Below, piece after piece: positions 17,388 to 26,759 of a stretch of DNA of 48,569 bases; position 1 is the first letter of the stretch; every line of letters begins with the position of its first letter. The stretch covers positions 1-48,569 of the forward strand of contig PBDY01000016.1 of the NCBI GenBank assembly GCA_002717445.1, given 5' to 3'. Below the pieces are notes generated by a model. The model ran no database searches, was not told where the DNA came from, and saw only the letters and a program-made list of their open reading frames with translations. Source of the stretch: Gammaproteobacteria bacterium. Lineage in GTDB: Bacteria > Pseudomonadota > Gammaproteobacteria > Steroidobacterales > UBA11654. The position numbers were made by a program, and so were the translations under genes.

Positions 17388-18311
17388 TTACATATATTGC
17401 TCTCGATACCAATCATTCATGTCATCTCCGGTTGAGAGTATTACATCATCGTGGCTTGCAATATATTCAAAGGCTCTTTTGAGATGTTTGAATTTATTGG
17501 GTTGACCCACATGGAATGTATGCAAACAAATTGGCATGCACCTAGCATTCGTGGCACCTTCCTCATAAAGAACATCAAATTGATCTACAATCATGTCTCC
17601 AAAGGCTTCTGATGACACGCCAACACCTGAATGACCTAAGAATGCAGGAATATCATTCAATTCAACAGTATAAGGAACGGCTATTAAATTATTCTCAGGC
17701 GTATTAAACCTGAATGGATGATCATCAGACGTGTAATCACAAAGATATTCCACGCCATTTTCCTCTAGGATTCTTGGGGTATTATCTGTATGAGTAAGAA
17801 ATGGACTTAACCAACCTTTGGTTTTCTTGCCCAATGCTTCTTCCATGGTTTGGCAAACAGTGCTGATGATTTCTCTCTCTTTCTCTTCAGGAAGTGGAAT
17901 ATGACCCCCTTCCCCATCTGGCGCATTACCAATAAAATTTGCCGGTGCATTATTGATCCCGTGTCCAATGAATGCCCAATCTCTAGCCAAAGATTCTTCA
18001 ATGATGCGAGGATACTCCCTGATAATCTCTGCGTTGAGACAGACTGTCCCTCTCATGCCAAGCTTATCCATCAATTCCATCATTCTCCATAATCCAACTC
18101 GATTACCATAGTCTCTCCATCCATAATTCAATGGATCCGGAGAAAAGGCAGCTGTACCAGGTATCAAAGATGTTCCAGGTATCGCAGCTGGAAAATGCTC
18201 TATATTGATATAAGGTAAGACCGCAACTCTAGCGCCATCTGGCAACTTAAAAGGTTCACGATCAATGATTGGCACATAATCATAGTGCCTCGATTGTGTT
18301 AAATCAGTCAT
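17388..18311 (-). CDS. Polysaccharide deacetylase-type hydrolase, possible amide deacylase
   Basis: A 307-residue NodB-fold protein of the cytosolic group that includes PuuE-like allantoinases: there is no signal peptide, and the blocks WRDYGNRVGLWRMMELMDK, GHGINN, KTKGWLSPFLTHTDNTP and FHVGQPNKF are present. Members of this group remove acyl or carbamoyl groups or open small rings in nitrogen-compound catabolism rather than trimming cell-wall sugars. A strong AGGAAGG ribosome site precedes the ATG at 18311, and the gap to the upstream isochorismatase-type gene is 18 bases. It is the last gene before the operon terminator. The chemistry is inferred from family and context only. Confidence 0.85.
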   Translation of the reverse strand: MTDLTQSRHYDYVPIIDREPFKLPDGARVAVLPYINIEHFPAAIPGTSLIPGTAAFSPDPLNYGWRDYGNRVGLWRMMELMDKLGMRGTVCLNAEIIREYPRIIEESLARDWAFIGHGINNAPANFIGNAPDGEGGHIPLPEEKEREIISTVCQTMEEALGKKTKGWLSPFLTHTDNTPRILEENGVEYLCDYTSDDHPFRFNTPENNLIAVPYTVELNDIPAFLGHSGVGVSSEAFGDMIVDQFDVLYEEGATNARCMPICLHTFHVGQPNKFKHLKRAFEYIASHDDVILSTGDDMNDWYREQYM

Positions 18312-18329
18312 AATTTCCTTCCTCTAATT

Positions 18330-18962
18330 TTATAAACTATTCAAATAAGCCATCGCATCATCTTTACTGATGACATCGCCATATTTGGCATTGATATCGA
18401 AAAGATTTGCTTCATGCGGTCCTTCTGCTCTATCACCAATGCATTCTCTGACGCAAATAGGTCTAAATCCATGCTGAACGGTATCAACTGCAGTGGCCCT
18501 GATGCAACCAGATGTTGTGCATCCTGTAATGATAAGCGTGTCAACCCCAAGACCATTCAATGTCGCCACCAATGAAGTTCCAAAGAATGCACTTGCGTAT
18601 TGCTTAATAACCACCACCTCTCCTTCTTGAGGCTCAACCCCCTCGCAAAACTCTGCATAAGGATTCCCTTCAACTAAATCAAGAAGGACAGGAGCTTTCT
18701 TGATCCAAACTCCTCCATCCTCATAATTGGGTTTTGTGTATAAAACTCTAGTATGAATTATTGGTATATTCTTCTCTCGAGCTAAGGCCAGCATATCTGG
18801 CATTTCCTTTACACACTCAACCACTCCTGGTGCATAAAGTGCTGAGCCTTCAGTGGTATAACCCTGAAGCAAATCGATTACGATTAAGGCTGATTTTTTA
18901 CCAAATCCTAGTCCGCTATCCCAGACGCCTGCGTAATTGTCTTCTGTTGACCGATCAACCAT
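18330..18962 (-). CDS. Isochorismatase-family cysteine hydrolase (amidohydrolase type)
   Basis: A 210-residue alpha/beta protein with the family triad: D30 (VIDLLQGY), K120 (IKQYASAFFGT) and C153 (TTSGCIRATAVD). The HGFRPICVRECIGDRAEGPHEANLFDI tail is that of the N-carbamoylsarcosine amidase / maleamate amidase side of the family, so amide or carbamoyl hydrolysis is more likely than isochorismate cleavage. The ATG at 18962 follows GGGAG with good spacing. It lies 75 bases after an MFS carrier and 18 before the deacetylase-type gene, in the molybdoenzyme operon. Confidence 0.9.
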   Translation of the reverse strand: MVDRSTEDNYAGVWDSGLGFGKKSALIVIDLLQGYTTEGSALYAPGVVECVKEMPDMLALAREKNIPIIHTRVLYTKPNYEDGGVWIKKAPVLLDLVEGNPYAEFCEGVEPQEGEVVVIKQYASAFFGTSLVATLNGLGVDTLIITGCTTSGCIRATAVDTVQHGFRPICVRECIGDRAEGPHEANLFDINAKYGDVISKDDAMAYLNSL

Positions 18963-19037
18963 ATAAAACTCCCATTAAATATTTTCTTTCGAGCCCCGCA
19001 ATCTTTTACAAGGCGACCTTTAATATTAACCGACTTT

Positions 19038-20354
19038 TTATGCTTTTGTGAATTCTTTATTGAAGTTTAACCGGGCAATGTATAGGCAAAAAATAGATGC
19101 GATCATTGCAATAAGGTTCACCAAAGTAATGGATTCGCCCAAGGCCATTTCATCTTTAAACCAATAATCTGTAATAAAACCAATGCCTGTGGTTGCTAGA
19201 AGGGCTGTTATTAGATTTAGAAATAACATATAGACGGCTGAAACCTGTGCTCTCAGTTGGTTAGGCGTAACAATTTGTAACACCGTGGCTGTGATCACAA
19301 GCGGCATGCTGGCAACAAAAACAAATGGGTGTAACCACCAAAGAGTGTTGTCAAGACTCTGGTCATTCATTACTAAATAAACAATGGGTATGGTTAGAAT
19401 ACATATGGTCAATGCCACTCTGAAATAACCATCTTTTAAACCCTTCTTTTTAAAGAAATCAATCAGCCAACCACTGACTAAAACACCGCTTGTTGACAAA
19501 AAGAAGATGATTATGCCCAGTGTTTTTCCACTGTCTGCAATGCTCATTTCGTGAACCCTTTGTAAGTAAACCGGAATCCATGTCAAAGCCGTTGTAATCG
19601 GTGTCGCCATAAATGAAAAACCTAGAAAAATGAATAAGTATAAATTCCAACGCTTACGCATATATTTGATGGCATCTGAAATGGAGACTTTTGAATCAAG
19701 AGAGTCTTCCATGCCTGTTCTTTCTGGTTCTTTAACGGTCAACATCAATAGACCGATTAGAATCCCAGGAAGGCCCACGAGTATGAATGCCATTTGCCAA
19801 GGCTTCATTTCTCCCAGTATTGGGAGGATGATTGATTCGGAATTCATAACATATCCGACAACTGCACCGCCAATAATGAAGGCAAGACCGCCGCCAACCA
19901 TGGCACCAGATTTATAAACTCCCATGGCTTTTCCAAGCTTATCTTCAGAAAAATAATCTGCGATCATTGAATAAGCTGCAGGCGTGAGGGCTGCCTCCCC
20001 AACACCAACACCCACGCGGGCGAGAAAAAGTTGGAAAAAACTCTTCGCCAGACCACAAAATGCCGTCATGATACTCCATAGGAATATTCCTGTAGAAATA
20101 ATCAAGCTTCTGCTCTTCACATCGGAATATTTTGCAATTGGTATGCCTGCAACGGTATAGAATATTGCAAAAGCAAAGCCCATTAATAAACCCATCTGAG
20201 CATCGGATGTTCCTAGATCATTCTTGATCGGTGTGACCAAAAGGCTAAGGATAATCCTGTCCACAAATGAAAGCACGTAAGCAAGTACTAAAACAAAAAC
20301 TGCGTACCAAGCTATCAAAGAATCCTGGTCCTTAGGTTTTATCAAATCATTCAT
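19038..20354 (-). CDS. MFS transporter, spinster-like group
   Basis: A 438-residue inner-membrane carrier with twelve predicted helices. The N-terminal YVLSFVDRIILSLLVTPIK and the loop 2-3 segment GIPIAKYSDVKSR are typical of the spinster/sugar-phosphate/anion-like MFS proteins common in marine catabolic clusters. The start overlaps the stop of the upstream MFS-cytochrome c gene by eight bases, so the two are translationally coupled. In context it probably imports the substrate or product of the molybdoenzyme pathway. The substrate is not readable. Confidence 0.9.
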   Translation of the reverse strand: MNDLIKPKDQDSLIAWYAVFVLVLAYVLSFVDRIILSLLVTPIKNDLGTSDAQMGLLMGFAFAIFYTVAGIPIAKYSDVKSRSLIISTGIFLWSIMTAFCGLAKSFFQLFLARVGVGVGEAALTPAAYSMIADYFSEDKLGKAMGVYKSGAMVGGGLAFIIGGAVVGYVMNSESIILPILGEMKPWQMAFILVGLPGILIGLLMLTVKEPERTGMEDSLDSKVSISDAIKYMRKRWNLYLFIFLGFSFMATPITTALTWIPVYLQRVHEMSIADSGKTLGIIIFFLSTSGVLVSGWLIDFFKKKGLKDGYFRVALTICILTIPIVYLVMNDQSLDNTLWWLHPFVFVASMPLVITATVLQIVTPNQLRAQVSAVYMLFLNLITALLATTGIGFITDYWFKDEMALGESITLVNLIAMIASIFCLYIARLNFNKEFTKA

Positions 20355-22299
20355 TGTTATTCTTTATGAAGATGGCAATTTCCTCTAATTCTGAAGAATC
20401 CAGCCAATTAAATCCAGGCATCACACCTCCTGAGACTGAATCCTCAGAGTTTGGCATTCTTCCTGTCTTGAGAAACTCTATCGTCTGATCGGTGCTCATG
20501 TTCTTAAGGAACAAAGAATTCTTAAGTGTGATGCCTAGACCATCAATGCCATTTAGATCTGCTCCGTGACAAAAGCCACATCTGGCATTGTATTTTTCAT
20601 TGAAAGTTAATTCTTTATCAATAATTGGGTTCACCGAAAAATCGTCTACACCCCTGAGATCAAGGCTTCGTGAAGGCATTCCAAAAGCTTTAACCAAGAC
20701 AACTGGCCTTTTGATTGTTGTTAATTCTTGACTGTCGATCACACCCGGTGCATTCAAACTATAGGATGTCATAGAGATTATAGAAACCATCGCAGCTAGA
20801 AGAGCCACTGTCATCTGCTTGGGGAGCATTAACTTTAATTTAGGAATGGAGTTAACAAATGTAATGATCAAAATGCTTGAACAAAGCAAGATCCCAATAT
20901 GTAAAATAAATATCAGCACTTCCGGTGAATTCTGACTGCCCTCATGAAAAACCTCAGTCAGCATATCAGCAGACTCAATTGTGTTTGCATCCAGAGATGC
21001 ATACGCCCAATTGACATCAAACCAATTTTGAATTGCTGTAAATAAACTGGCCGTGATTGCGAATCCCAGAGCATAGCCTGATTGTCTATAGACACCAAAT
21101 AATCCCGATACCATCCCTGCTCTCTCGGGTGGAGCGCTCGCCAACATTAGATTGTTATTGGGAGAGAAAAATAATCCTGTGCCGCCTCCAATAAAGACCA
21201 TGGCAGGAATGATCTCCATTGCTCCTGAATCTGTATTGACCAAGAAAAGCATCATGTAACCCAATCCGGTCAGAAAGGCACCGCTCATGCATAATTTTTC
21301 TGGTCCAATGCGGTCGGAAAAGTTACCTGCCAAAGGGCTAATAACCAGTGTTGCCAAAGCAGCAGCACCGAGTGCCAAACCTGCATCCCATGCTTTTAGC
21401 TCCAAACCATTGATCATAATAATAGGCAAGATAAATAGGTAGACTGGAAAGCTTGCAAAAACAGAAGTGAAGGCAATTGACGCTTTTGTAAATTCATTGT
21501 TTTTAGTAAAAAGAGATAGATCAATCAATGGGTCATCATGTTTTTTCTCTTGCCTTAGAAAAAGAGCAAAGAATGCAAAGCCTAGAAAGAAAATAATCCA
21601 AACCATTGGCTCTAGGTGGTTGTCTTCAACAGGTAACTTATTGCAGCCGTAAAGTATCCCGTATAGAGCAAAAGTTAAAAAAACTGCGCCAGAGTAATCA
21701 TAAGATTTTTGACGTTCAGAAAACTGAAACGGGCGCTTAAATCCCAATGCCAAGAATGCCAAAAGAATAGCAAGAATTGCGAATGGAATTCTTGACCAGA
21801 AGATTGCTGTCCAGTCATATGCATCAATCAACCATCCTGCAAATATCGGACCCATAACAAAACCGACAGCATTTGCTGCTTGAAGTATTCCAAGTGCGCT
21901 TCCTCTTCGTTTTGGGCCATACATTGCCGTTGCAATGGCAAATGTTGTTGGAAGGAAAAGGGCCATTCCAAATCCTTGAATGAATCTAATCGTAATGAGT
22001 GTATTGGCATCTGGAGCCCAGGTGCATGCAATCATAGCAATACTATAAATCAAAGTTCCAATCTGGAAGAATCGAGCATGGCCAATGCCATCTGCCATTT
22101 TAGCTGCCAACAGCATCGGGCCACTTGCGGCAATTAAATACCCTAGCGCAACCCAAACAATTTCACTGGTGCTGGAATCCAGCTTATCAATCATGTCAGG
22201 TATGGCGATGGGAGTAAAACTTGAGTCTAAGCTGGCCATAACAGAGGACAGCACAAGTGAAGTCATGATTAAAAAAATACGACTTTGGGACAATTGCAT
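20347..22299 (-). CDS. MFS transporter (DHA2-like) fused to a C-terminal cytochrome c domain
   Basis: The first 490 or so residues are a 14-helix DHA2-type carrier (SLDSSFTPIAIPDMI, FIQGFGMALFLPT, GSALGILQAANAVGFVMGP are family blocks). A further hydrophobic segment (about 497-520) follows, then a linker, and then a class I cytochrome c: C574-G-F-C577-H578 binds haem c, with M627 in VMPGF the likely sixth ligand. One continuous frame of 650 codons has no sign of a frameshift. The haem domain must be periplasmic to be matured, which the extra helix would allow. It is flanked by the Fe-S subunit (24 bases upstream) and a second MFS gene (overlap). I know of no characterised protein with this architecture. 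Electron acceptance from the molybdoenzyme is a plausible role. Confidence 0.92.
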   Translation of the reverse strand: MQLSQSRIFLIMTSLVLSSVMASLDSSFTPIAIPDMIDKLDSSTSEIVWVALGYLIAASGPMLLAAKMADGIGHARFFQIGTLIYSIAMIACTWAPDANTLITIRFIQGFGMALFLPTTFAIATAMYGPKRRGSALGILQAANAVGFVMGPIFAGWLIDAYDWTAIFWSRIPFAILAILLAFLALGFKRPFQFSERQKSYDYSGAVFLTFALYGILYGCNKLPVEDNHLEPMVWIIFFLGFAFFALFLRQEKKHDDPLIDLSLFTKNNEFTKASIAFTSVFASFPVYLFILPIIMINGLELKAWDAGLALGAAALATLVISPLAGNFSDRIGPEKLCMSGAFLTGLGYMMLFLVNTDSGAMEIIPAMVFIGGGTGLFFSPNNNLMLASAPPERAGMVSGLFGVYRQSGYALGFAITASLFTAIQNWFDVNWAYASLDANTIESADMLTEVFHEGSQNSPEVLIFILHIGILLCSSILIITFVNSIPKLKLMLPKQMTVALLAAMVSIISMTSYSLNAPGVIDSQELTTIKRPVVLVKAFGMPSRSLDLRGVDDFSVNPIIDKELTFNEKYNARCGFCHGADLNGIDGLGITLKNSLFLKNMSTDQTIEFLKTGRMPNSEDSVSGGVMPGFNWLDSSELEEIAIFIKNNNE

Positions 22300-22323
22300 C
22301 TTTATCGCCTTAATGATTCTTTG

Positions 22324-23313
22324 TTAATAAATTTTGACGTCAGGAATGCTAAACAAAGATTTCCATTCTTTTGCAATAAGGATATCCATTAATCGTGATT
22401 CTTTGCCTTCTTGTTTTTTCTCCATCTCGAACTGAAGTGTTATTAGAGCCTCATCTACCGAATCACCAAATATACTTCTAAGATATTCTGTGGGCACTCT
22501 AGGGTCATCAGAAAAATCGCCGTTTTCATCAAAATTGGGTGGCAACATTGGCGGAATATAGAAAACATTTGGATCCGTCCCATATTCAGGATGCAATGGC
22601 AATGCTACTTTCCACTGGTAAACCAACTCATGTATTGGACCGTCTTCATCTTCTAAAAAGCCTACAAATCTGAGTCTGCCGGGACACTGTCTGGCACACG
22701 CGGGTGCAACCCCTTCTTCAAGTCTGGGAAAACAAAAGATGCATTTTTGTGACTTTCCGGTGATGTAATTAAAATAAATCTTGTCGTAAGGGCAGGCCTT
22801 GTTGCACTCTCTAATTCCTTGGCACTTATCTTGATCAATGAGGACGACTCCGTCCTCTTCTCGCTTATAGATTGCTCTGACCGGGCAAGCCTCTAAACAC
22901 GCCGGTTTTGTGCAATGGTTGCACATTCTTGGCAAATAGAAGTGATAGTTATTTGGATAATCGCCGGAACTAGTGTCCTCATCCCAGTTGGCACCTTTGG
23001 TCATCGGTTTTTCTTGCTGTAAGCGAACTTCCACACCCTTGAAATAAACCTCATCATGATTCAGGGGAACTTCTTCGCCATGATCTTCTTTGACTGGCAT
23101 CAAGCCATCCCGCTTCAAAGATCCTTGATCATCAAAACCTCCGCCTCCTTCTTCCCAATATCTTGGATAACCAGGTCCGGGTTTAGTCTCCACATTATTC
23201 CAAAGCATATATTCTTGCCCTGGTTCATCCGTCCATAATGATTTACAAGCAGTTGTACAGGTTTGACAACCGATACACTTGTTTAGATCTATCACCATTG
23301 CAACCTGACCCAC
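22324..23313 (-). CDS. Iron-sulfur (beta) subunit of a type II DMSO reductase-family enzyme
   Basis: A 329-residue electron-transfer subunit carrying four Fe-S cluster sites: CIGCQTCTTAC, CNHCTKPACLEACP, CQGIRECNKACP and CIFC-x11-CARQC. In the third motif isoleucine replaces one cysteine, as tryptophan or tyrosine does in NarH and DdhB, consistent with a 3Fe-4S cluster. The opening DLNKCIGCQTC, the WNNVETKPG-GYPR block and GGGGFD are those of the DdhB/EbdB/SerB/ClrB group. The start is a GTG at 23313, one base after the chaperone stop and preceded by GGGGGTTAG. There is no export signal; it would be exported bound to the TAT-tagged catalytic subunit. Confidence 0.93.
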   Translation of the reverse strand: MGQVAMVIDLNKCIGCQTCTTACKSLWTDEPGQEYMLWNNVETKPGPGYPRYWEEGGGGFDDQGSLKRDGLMPVKEDHGEEVPLNHDEVYFKGVEVRLQQEKPMTKGANWDEDTSSGDYPNNYHFYLPRMCNHCTKPACLEACPVRAIYKREEDGVVLIDQDKCQGIRECNKACPYDKIYFNYITGKSQKCIFCFPRLEEGVAPACARQCPGRLRFVGFLEDEDGPIHELVYQWKVALPLHPEYGTDPNVFYIPPMLPPNFDENGDFSDDPRVPTEYLRSIFGDSVDEALITLQFEMEKKQEGKESRLMDILIAKEWKSLFSIPDVKIY

Positions 23314-23314
23314 T

Positions 23315-23959
23315 CTAACCCCCAGCTACATCTATTTGTGAAATGCTTTCCTTTTGCCAATTGAAATCATGCAATAGGAACTTAGATAATTCTATAACAA
23401 TTTTTGTATAGATATCACCATGATCAAGAATAATCAGCTTTTCTGAAAGCTGAGGCACCCAGTTATTAAGATGTTTTTCTATAAAGTCAAATTGCCCCAA
23501 CTGAAAAGAAAGCTTATCATCATCGGCCCCAAACTCTCCGGCTATGAGAAAATGCATAAACTCCAACTCGATCGATAAATGATCCATTTGCCATTGGAAC
23601 TCCTCATTCAATTGGTATCCAAAATATTCATAAAAACGAACCAGGTCTTCCCTTAATTTTGCTGGTTGAGCTAAAAATAAGTCCTCTCTGATTGGGGCTG
23701 GTGGTCCTTCGTCTCCAACTTCAAATAACGCACTGTATTGTTGCTTAAGATCAGCATCATCAATGGCCAAGCATTGATCTAGGATGTCTTTAATATCAAA
23801 ATCATAGGGCAAACATTCAAAAGAAATTTCTGTTTTAATATTGAATGATTTGATTTCGTGGGGAGACGCCATTAACTGCGAAAAAAGGGCATAAGCAGCG
23901 GCTCGAGTTGGTGAGGTTACCTCTGCATCTCTCTTTATAGAAATTACAGCCCTTTCCAC
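23315..23959 (-). CDS. TorD/DmsD-family molybdoenzyme chaperone
   Basis: An all-helical cytoplasmic chaperone of about 214 residues that holds the apo-catalytic subunit for cofactor insertion before TAT export. Family marks are RAAAYALFSQLMASP near the N-terminus and REDLVRFYEYFGY followed by DHLSIELEFMHFL in the middle. I place the start at the GTG at 23959 because AGGTG lies six bases upstream; a GTG at 23968, directly after the catalytic-subunit stop, is the alternative. It lies between the A and B genes, as in ddhABDC- and serABDC-type clusters, although here the order is A-D-B. Confidence 0.9.
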   Translation of the reverse strand: MERAVISIKRDAEVTSPTRAAAYALFSQLMASPHEIKSFNIKTEISFECLPYDFDIKDILDQCLAIDDADLKQQYSALFEVGDEGPPAPIREDLFLAQPAKLREDLVRFYEYFGYQLNEEFQWQMDHLSIELEFMHFLIAGEFGADDDKLSFQLGQFDFIEKHLNNWVPQLSEKLIILDHGDIYTKIVIELSKFLLHDFNWQKESISQIDVAGG

Positions 23960-23968
23960 TAATAACAC

Positions 23969-26710
23969 CTATGCAGATTTTTCAAAATCACAAGTAAAAT
24001 CCTTATAAGTCTGATTTGGTGCAAAAGCCAAGGGTTGATACCCAAGATGCCCATAATCACCTGCCATTGATGTTGGTTTAATCAAGCCTCCAGTGGGAAT
24101 GACTTCGCTAAAGTTTTTATCATCTTTAAACATCTTAGGGTCCCAACCGTGATACATAAAAAGCATTCCCGGCTGAATGCCAGAGCTTACATGTGCCATG
24201 GCTGAAAATTCGCCCGCAGTATTATAGACTCTGATCAGATCGCCGTCGGTTACACCCCTTTGAGTGGCATCGTCTGGATTGACATATATGTCTGGCTCTC
24301 CTCGTTGAAGACTCAACAACAATGAATCATCTCTCCACATGCTATGAATGCCATGCCTTGCATGGCCCATCATCATTCTCATTGGATAGCCCTCAATTTC
24401 GAGAGGTTCTTTGAATGTTGGTAAAGTTTCCCCAAACTCAATAAACCACTCATGATCAATGTAGAACTGTTGTCGGCCAGTAAACGTCTCGTAAGGTAAT
24501 TTCTTGTTAACGCTTTTCACAATTTCATTGTGGTAGGGTGATTCGTCAGTATCCCACATTGTATTTTCAACGCCTTCAACCTTGACCATTCCCCTTTGGG
24601 ATAATTCCTCAAAGCTAATCTTTGGCACTCCATGGCTGGCATTAATTATAAACTGAGCCACATCCTTGGAATTATTGACACGACCACCCATCGTATAGAG
24701 TTCTAATGTTTTGGCATAATCTCTACGAATGGTTCTTCCGTCAACTGCGTCCTGTATTGGTTTGATCCCTCTTTCTTTGGCTCTTCTTGAGATTGCTTCA
24801 GCGATTCTCCTATTGGCTTCCCAATCATCAACGGATTCTCCCAGAGGAGGAACTGCCTCATTAAGGACCTGGAGGTAAGGCACCCTGGATTGCAACATCA
24901 AATCATTCCTCTCATAGTGATGTGCAATGGGTAACACATAATCTGAGAACAAAGGGGTAACGCCCATGTCTGGAGCCAATGAAACGATGGTCTCGAGCTC
25001 TTCGAATGCTGTTTTACGCCAAGTGCTTCCTGTCGCCCTCCAATTGGCGCCATTGTTGCCTGCGAAGATCCCCATCTTCCAGCCATTCTGGCTGTAGTCT
25101 GGGAACCAGTCCTCTTCTATACTCTTTTTGTAATATCGGTCAAATTTTTCAGCCAATTCATTGCCGTAAATTTTTTGATTCAATTCCTTCATATCTGCAT
25201 GGTCATAATCCCATGTCGTTGAAGATATCAGCCGAAATGCAGGTCCAACATCTGAGAAACCAAATTGGGTGATGCCTCTCGCGTTTGGCGAATTGGCAAT
25301 TTGAAGTCCGCCGCCCTCTTTGCCTGTACTGCCTGTCAAGGCCAACATCAATAGCATGGCTCTTTGCAAAAGGTCTCCATGCAACCACTTACAAGAAGCA
25401 TAACCAGCATAGATCATGCCTGGCTCTGCATCGGCAAATACTCTTGCAGTCTTCTCGATGACATCAGGACTGACTCCTGTAATCTCCGATGCCTTTTTTG
25501 GTGTATAGTTTTCACACTCTTCTTTAAGTAATTCAAAGACTGTCGTGACTTCCACTTCACCATCCAAGGTGTCAATAAGCCAACGCCCTTCCAAAGTGGG
25601 CTTGATATCTCCCAATTCTAGTGATCCATACTTCCTTCTATCCCTTCCAAAAGGTTTGTCTGCTCTACCTGTGCCTGGGGCTTGAACCATTGAGTTTGTG
25701 GTTTGATCCCACATGTAATAAACATTGTCTGCCACAGCAAGAAGGCCATAAAGTGATAGATCCTCTCTTCTTAAAAATTCTTTGGTATCGGTTCGAACAA
25801 GAAGCGGTAAATCTGTCTGCTCCTGGATATAATTTGCCTTATAAAGCTGCTCTTTAAGCATAACCTGAACCATGGACATCGCAAGTGCAGCATCAGTTCC
25901 GGGTTTTGGATTGAGCCATAGATTGGAATGCATTGCGGTTGGTGTGAACTCTGGAGAAACTGCAATAACTTGGGTCCCGTTGTATTTTGCTTCCCAGAAA
26001 AAATGAGCGTCTGGAATTCTTGTTGCAGCTGGGTTGCTCATCCATATCATCACACATTTTGACTTGTACACCGATGCAAATGTATCTCCTGTATAGACTT
26101 GACCGAGCGTCATGTAAGAGCCCGTTGGTAAGTCACCCACACCGGAGAAAAATTCTGGAACAGTTATGCCAGTAATATTGGCAAGCCGAAGAAGTGAGGC
26201 ATACGATGCCAACTTGTTTGACATCTGCGTACCACTGCCATAAGAAATGCATTCTGGGCTATATTCGGTTGCATAATCCAAAAACTTGTCTGCAATCTCG
26301 GTGGTTGCTTGTTCCCAACTTATCCTTTCCCACTTCCCTTCTCCTCGATCTCCAACTCTTTTGAGTGGATACAAGATTCGTTGTTTGCCATACATGTACT
26401 TATGATGTCGCATGCCTTTTTGACACCCTCTTGGGCCAAAATCTGGAACATCACCGAGTTGTTCATATTGCCCTTGTTGCTCCTCTCGCCAAACCACACC
26501 ATCTTTTACATAAACATTGAATGCACATGTGCCTGCACAATTAGTGCCATGAGTCCCTCTAACGACTCGATCCCATGTCCATTTTTTACGGTATAAGTCT
26601 TCGAAACCTCGATAGGGATTTTCTGCGACTGCTTCATTGCTCAGTGAGTACTGAAGAATCAGTCCTGTTGATGCTGAACCCTTTAAAAAATTTCTTCTAT
26701 TTATCTTCAA
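23969..26710 (-). CDS. Molybdopterin catalytic subunit, type II DMSO reductase family, TAT-exported
   Basis: A 913-residue molybdenum enzyme. The N-terminus is a TAT signal (N-R5-R6-N-F-L-K-G). The Fe-S motif H54-x3-C58-x3-C62-x33-C96 with histidine first, and D193 in GVGDLPTG as the likely molybdenum ligand, place it with DdhA, EbdA, SerA, ClrA and NarG. These act in the periplasm on dimethyl sulfide, ethylbenzene, selenate or chlorate. NPAATRIPDAHF and PNARGITQFG are further family blocks. The start codon is TTG at 26710, with an in-frame TAA two codons upstream that rules out a longer protein. Its substrate cannot be assigned; the amide hydrolases in the operon suggest an organic nitrogen compound. 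No gamma subunit gene is nearby. Confidence 0.94.
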   Translation of the reverse strand: MKINRRNFLKGSASTGLILQYSLSNEAVAENPYRGFEDLYRKKWTWDRVVRGTHGTNCAGTCAFNVYVKDGVVWREEQQGQYEQLGDVPDFGPRGCQKGMRHHKYMYGKQRILYPLKRVGDRGEGKWERISWEQATTEIADKFLDYATEYSPECISYGSGTQMSNKLASYASLLRLANITGITVPEFFSGVGDLPTGSYMTLGQVYTGDTFASVYKSKCVMIWMSNPAATRIPDAHFFWEAKYNGTQVIAVSPEFTPTAMHSNLWLNPKPGTDAALAMSMVQVMLKEQLYKANYIQEQTDLPLLVRTDTKEFLRREDLSLYGLLAVADNVYYMWDQTTNSMVQAPGTGRADKPFGRDRRKYGSLELGDIKPTLEGRWLIDTLDGEVEVTTVFELLKEECENYTPKKASEITGVSPDVIEKTARVFADAEPGMIYAGYASCKWLHGDLLQRAMLLMLALTGSTGKEGGGLQIANSPNARGITQFGFSDVGPAFRLISSTTWDYDHADMKELNQKIYGNELAEKFDRYYKKSIEEDWFPDYSQNGWKMGIFAGNNGANWRATGSTWRKTAFEELETIVSLAPDMGVTPLFSDYVLPIAHHYERNDLMLQSRVPYLQVLNEAVPPLGESVDDWEANRRIAEAISRRAKERGIKPIQDAVDGRTIRRDYAKTLELYTMGGRVNNSKDVAQFIINASHGVPKISFEELSQRGMVKVEGVENTMWDTDESPYHNEIVKSVNKKLPYETFTGRQQFYIDHEWFIEFGETLPTFKEPLEIEGYPMRMMMGHARHGIHSMWRDDSLLLSLQRGEPDIYVNPDDATQRGVTDGDLIRVYNTAGEFSAMAHVSSGIQPGMLFMYHGWDPKMFKDDKNFSEVIPTGGLIKPTSMAGDYGHLGYQPLAFAPNQTYKDFTCDFEKSA

Positions 26711-26746
26711 TTCTTAGTAGATATTAGTTTTTACAGAATTATTCTA

Positions 26747-26759
26747 TCCTAAATTAGGA
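26747..26759. promoter_or_regulatory. Palindrome in the molybdoenzyme/moeA divergent region, candidate operator
   Basis: TCCTAA and TTAGGA are perfect inverted repeats around one central A in the 104-base region between the divergent genes. A further TAGGAT half-site lies at 26785-26790. The position suits a regulator acting on both transcripts; the protein is unknown. Confidence 0.4.
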
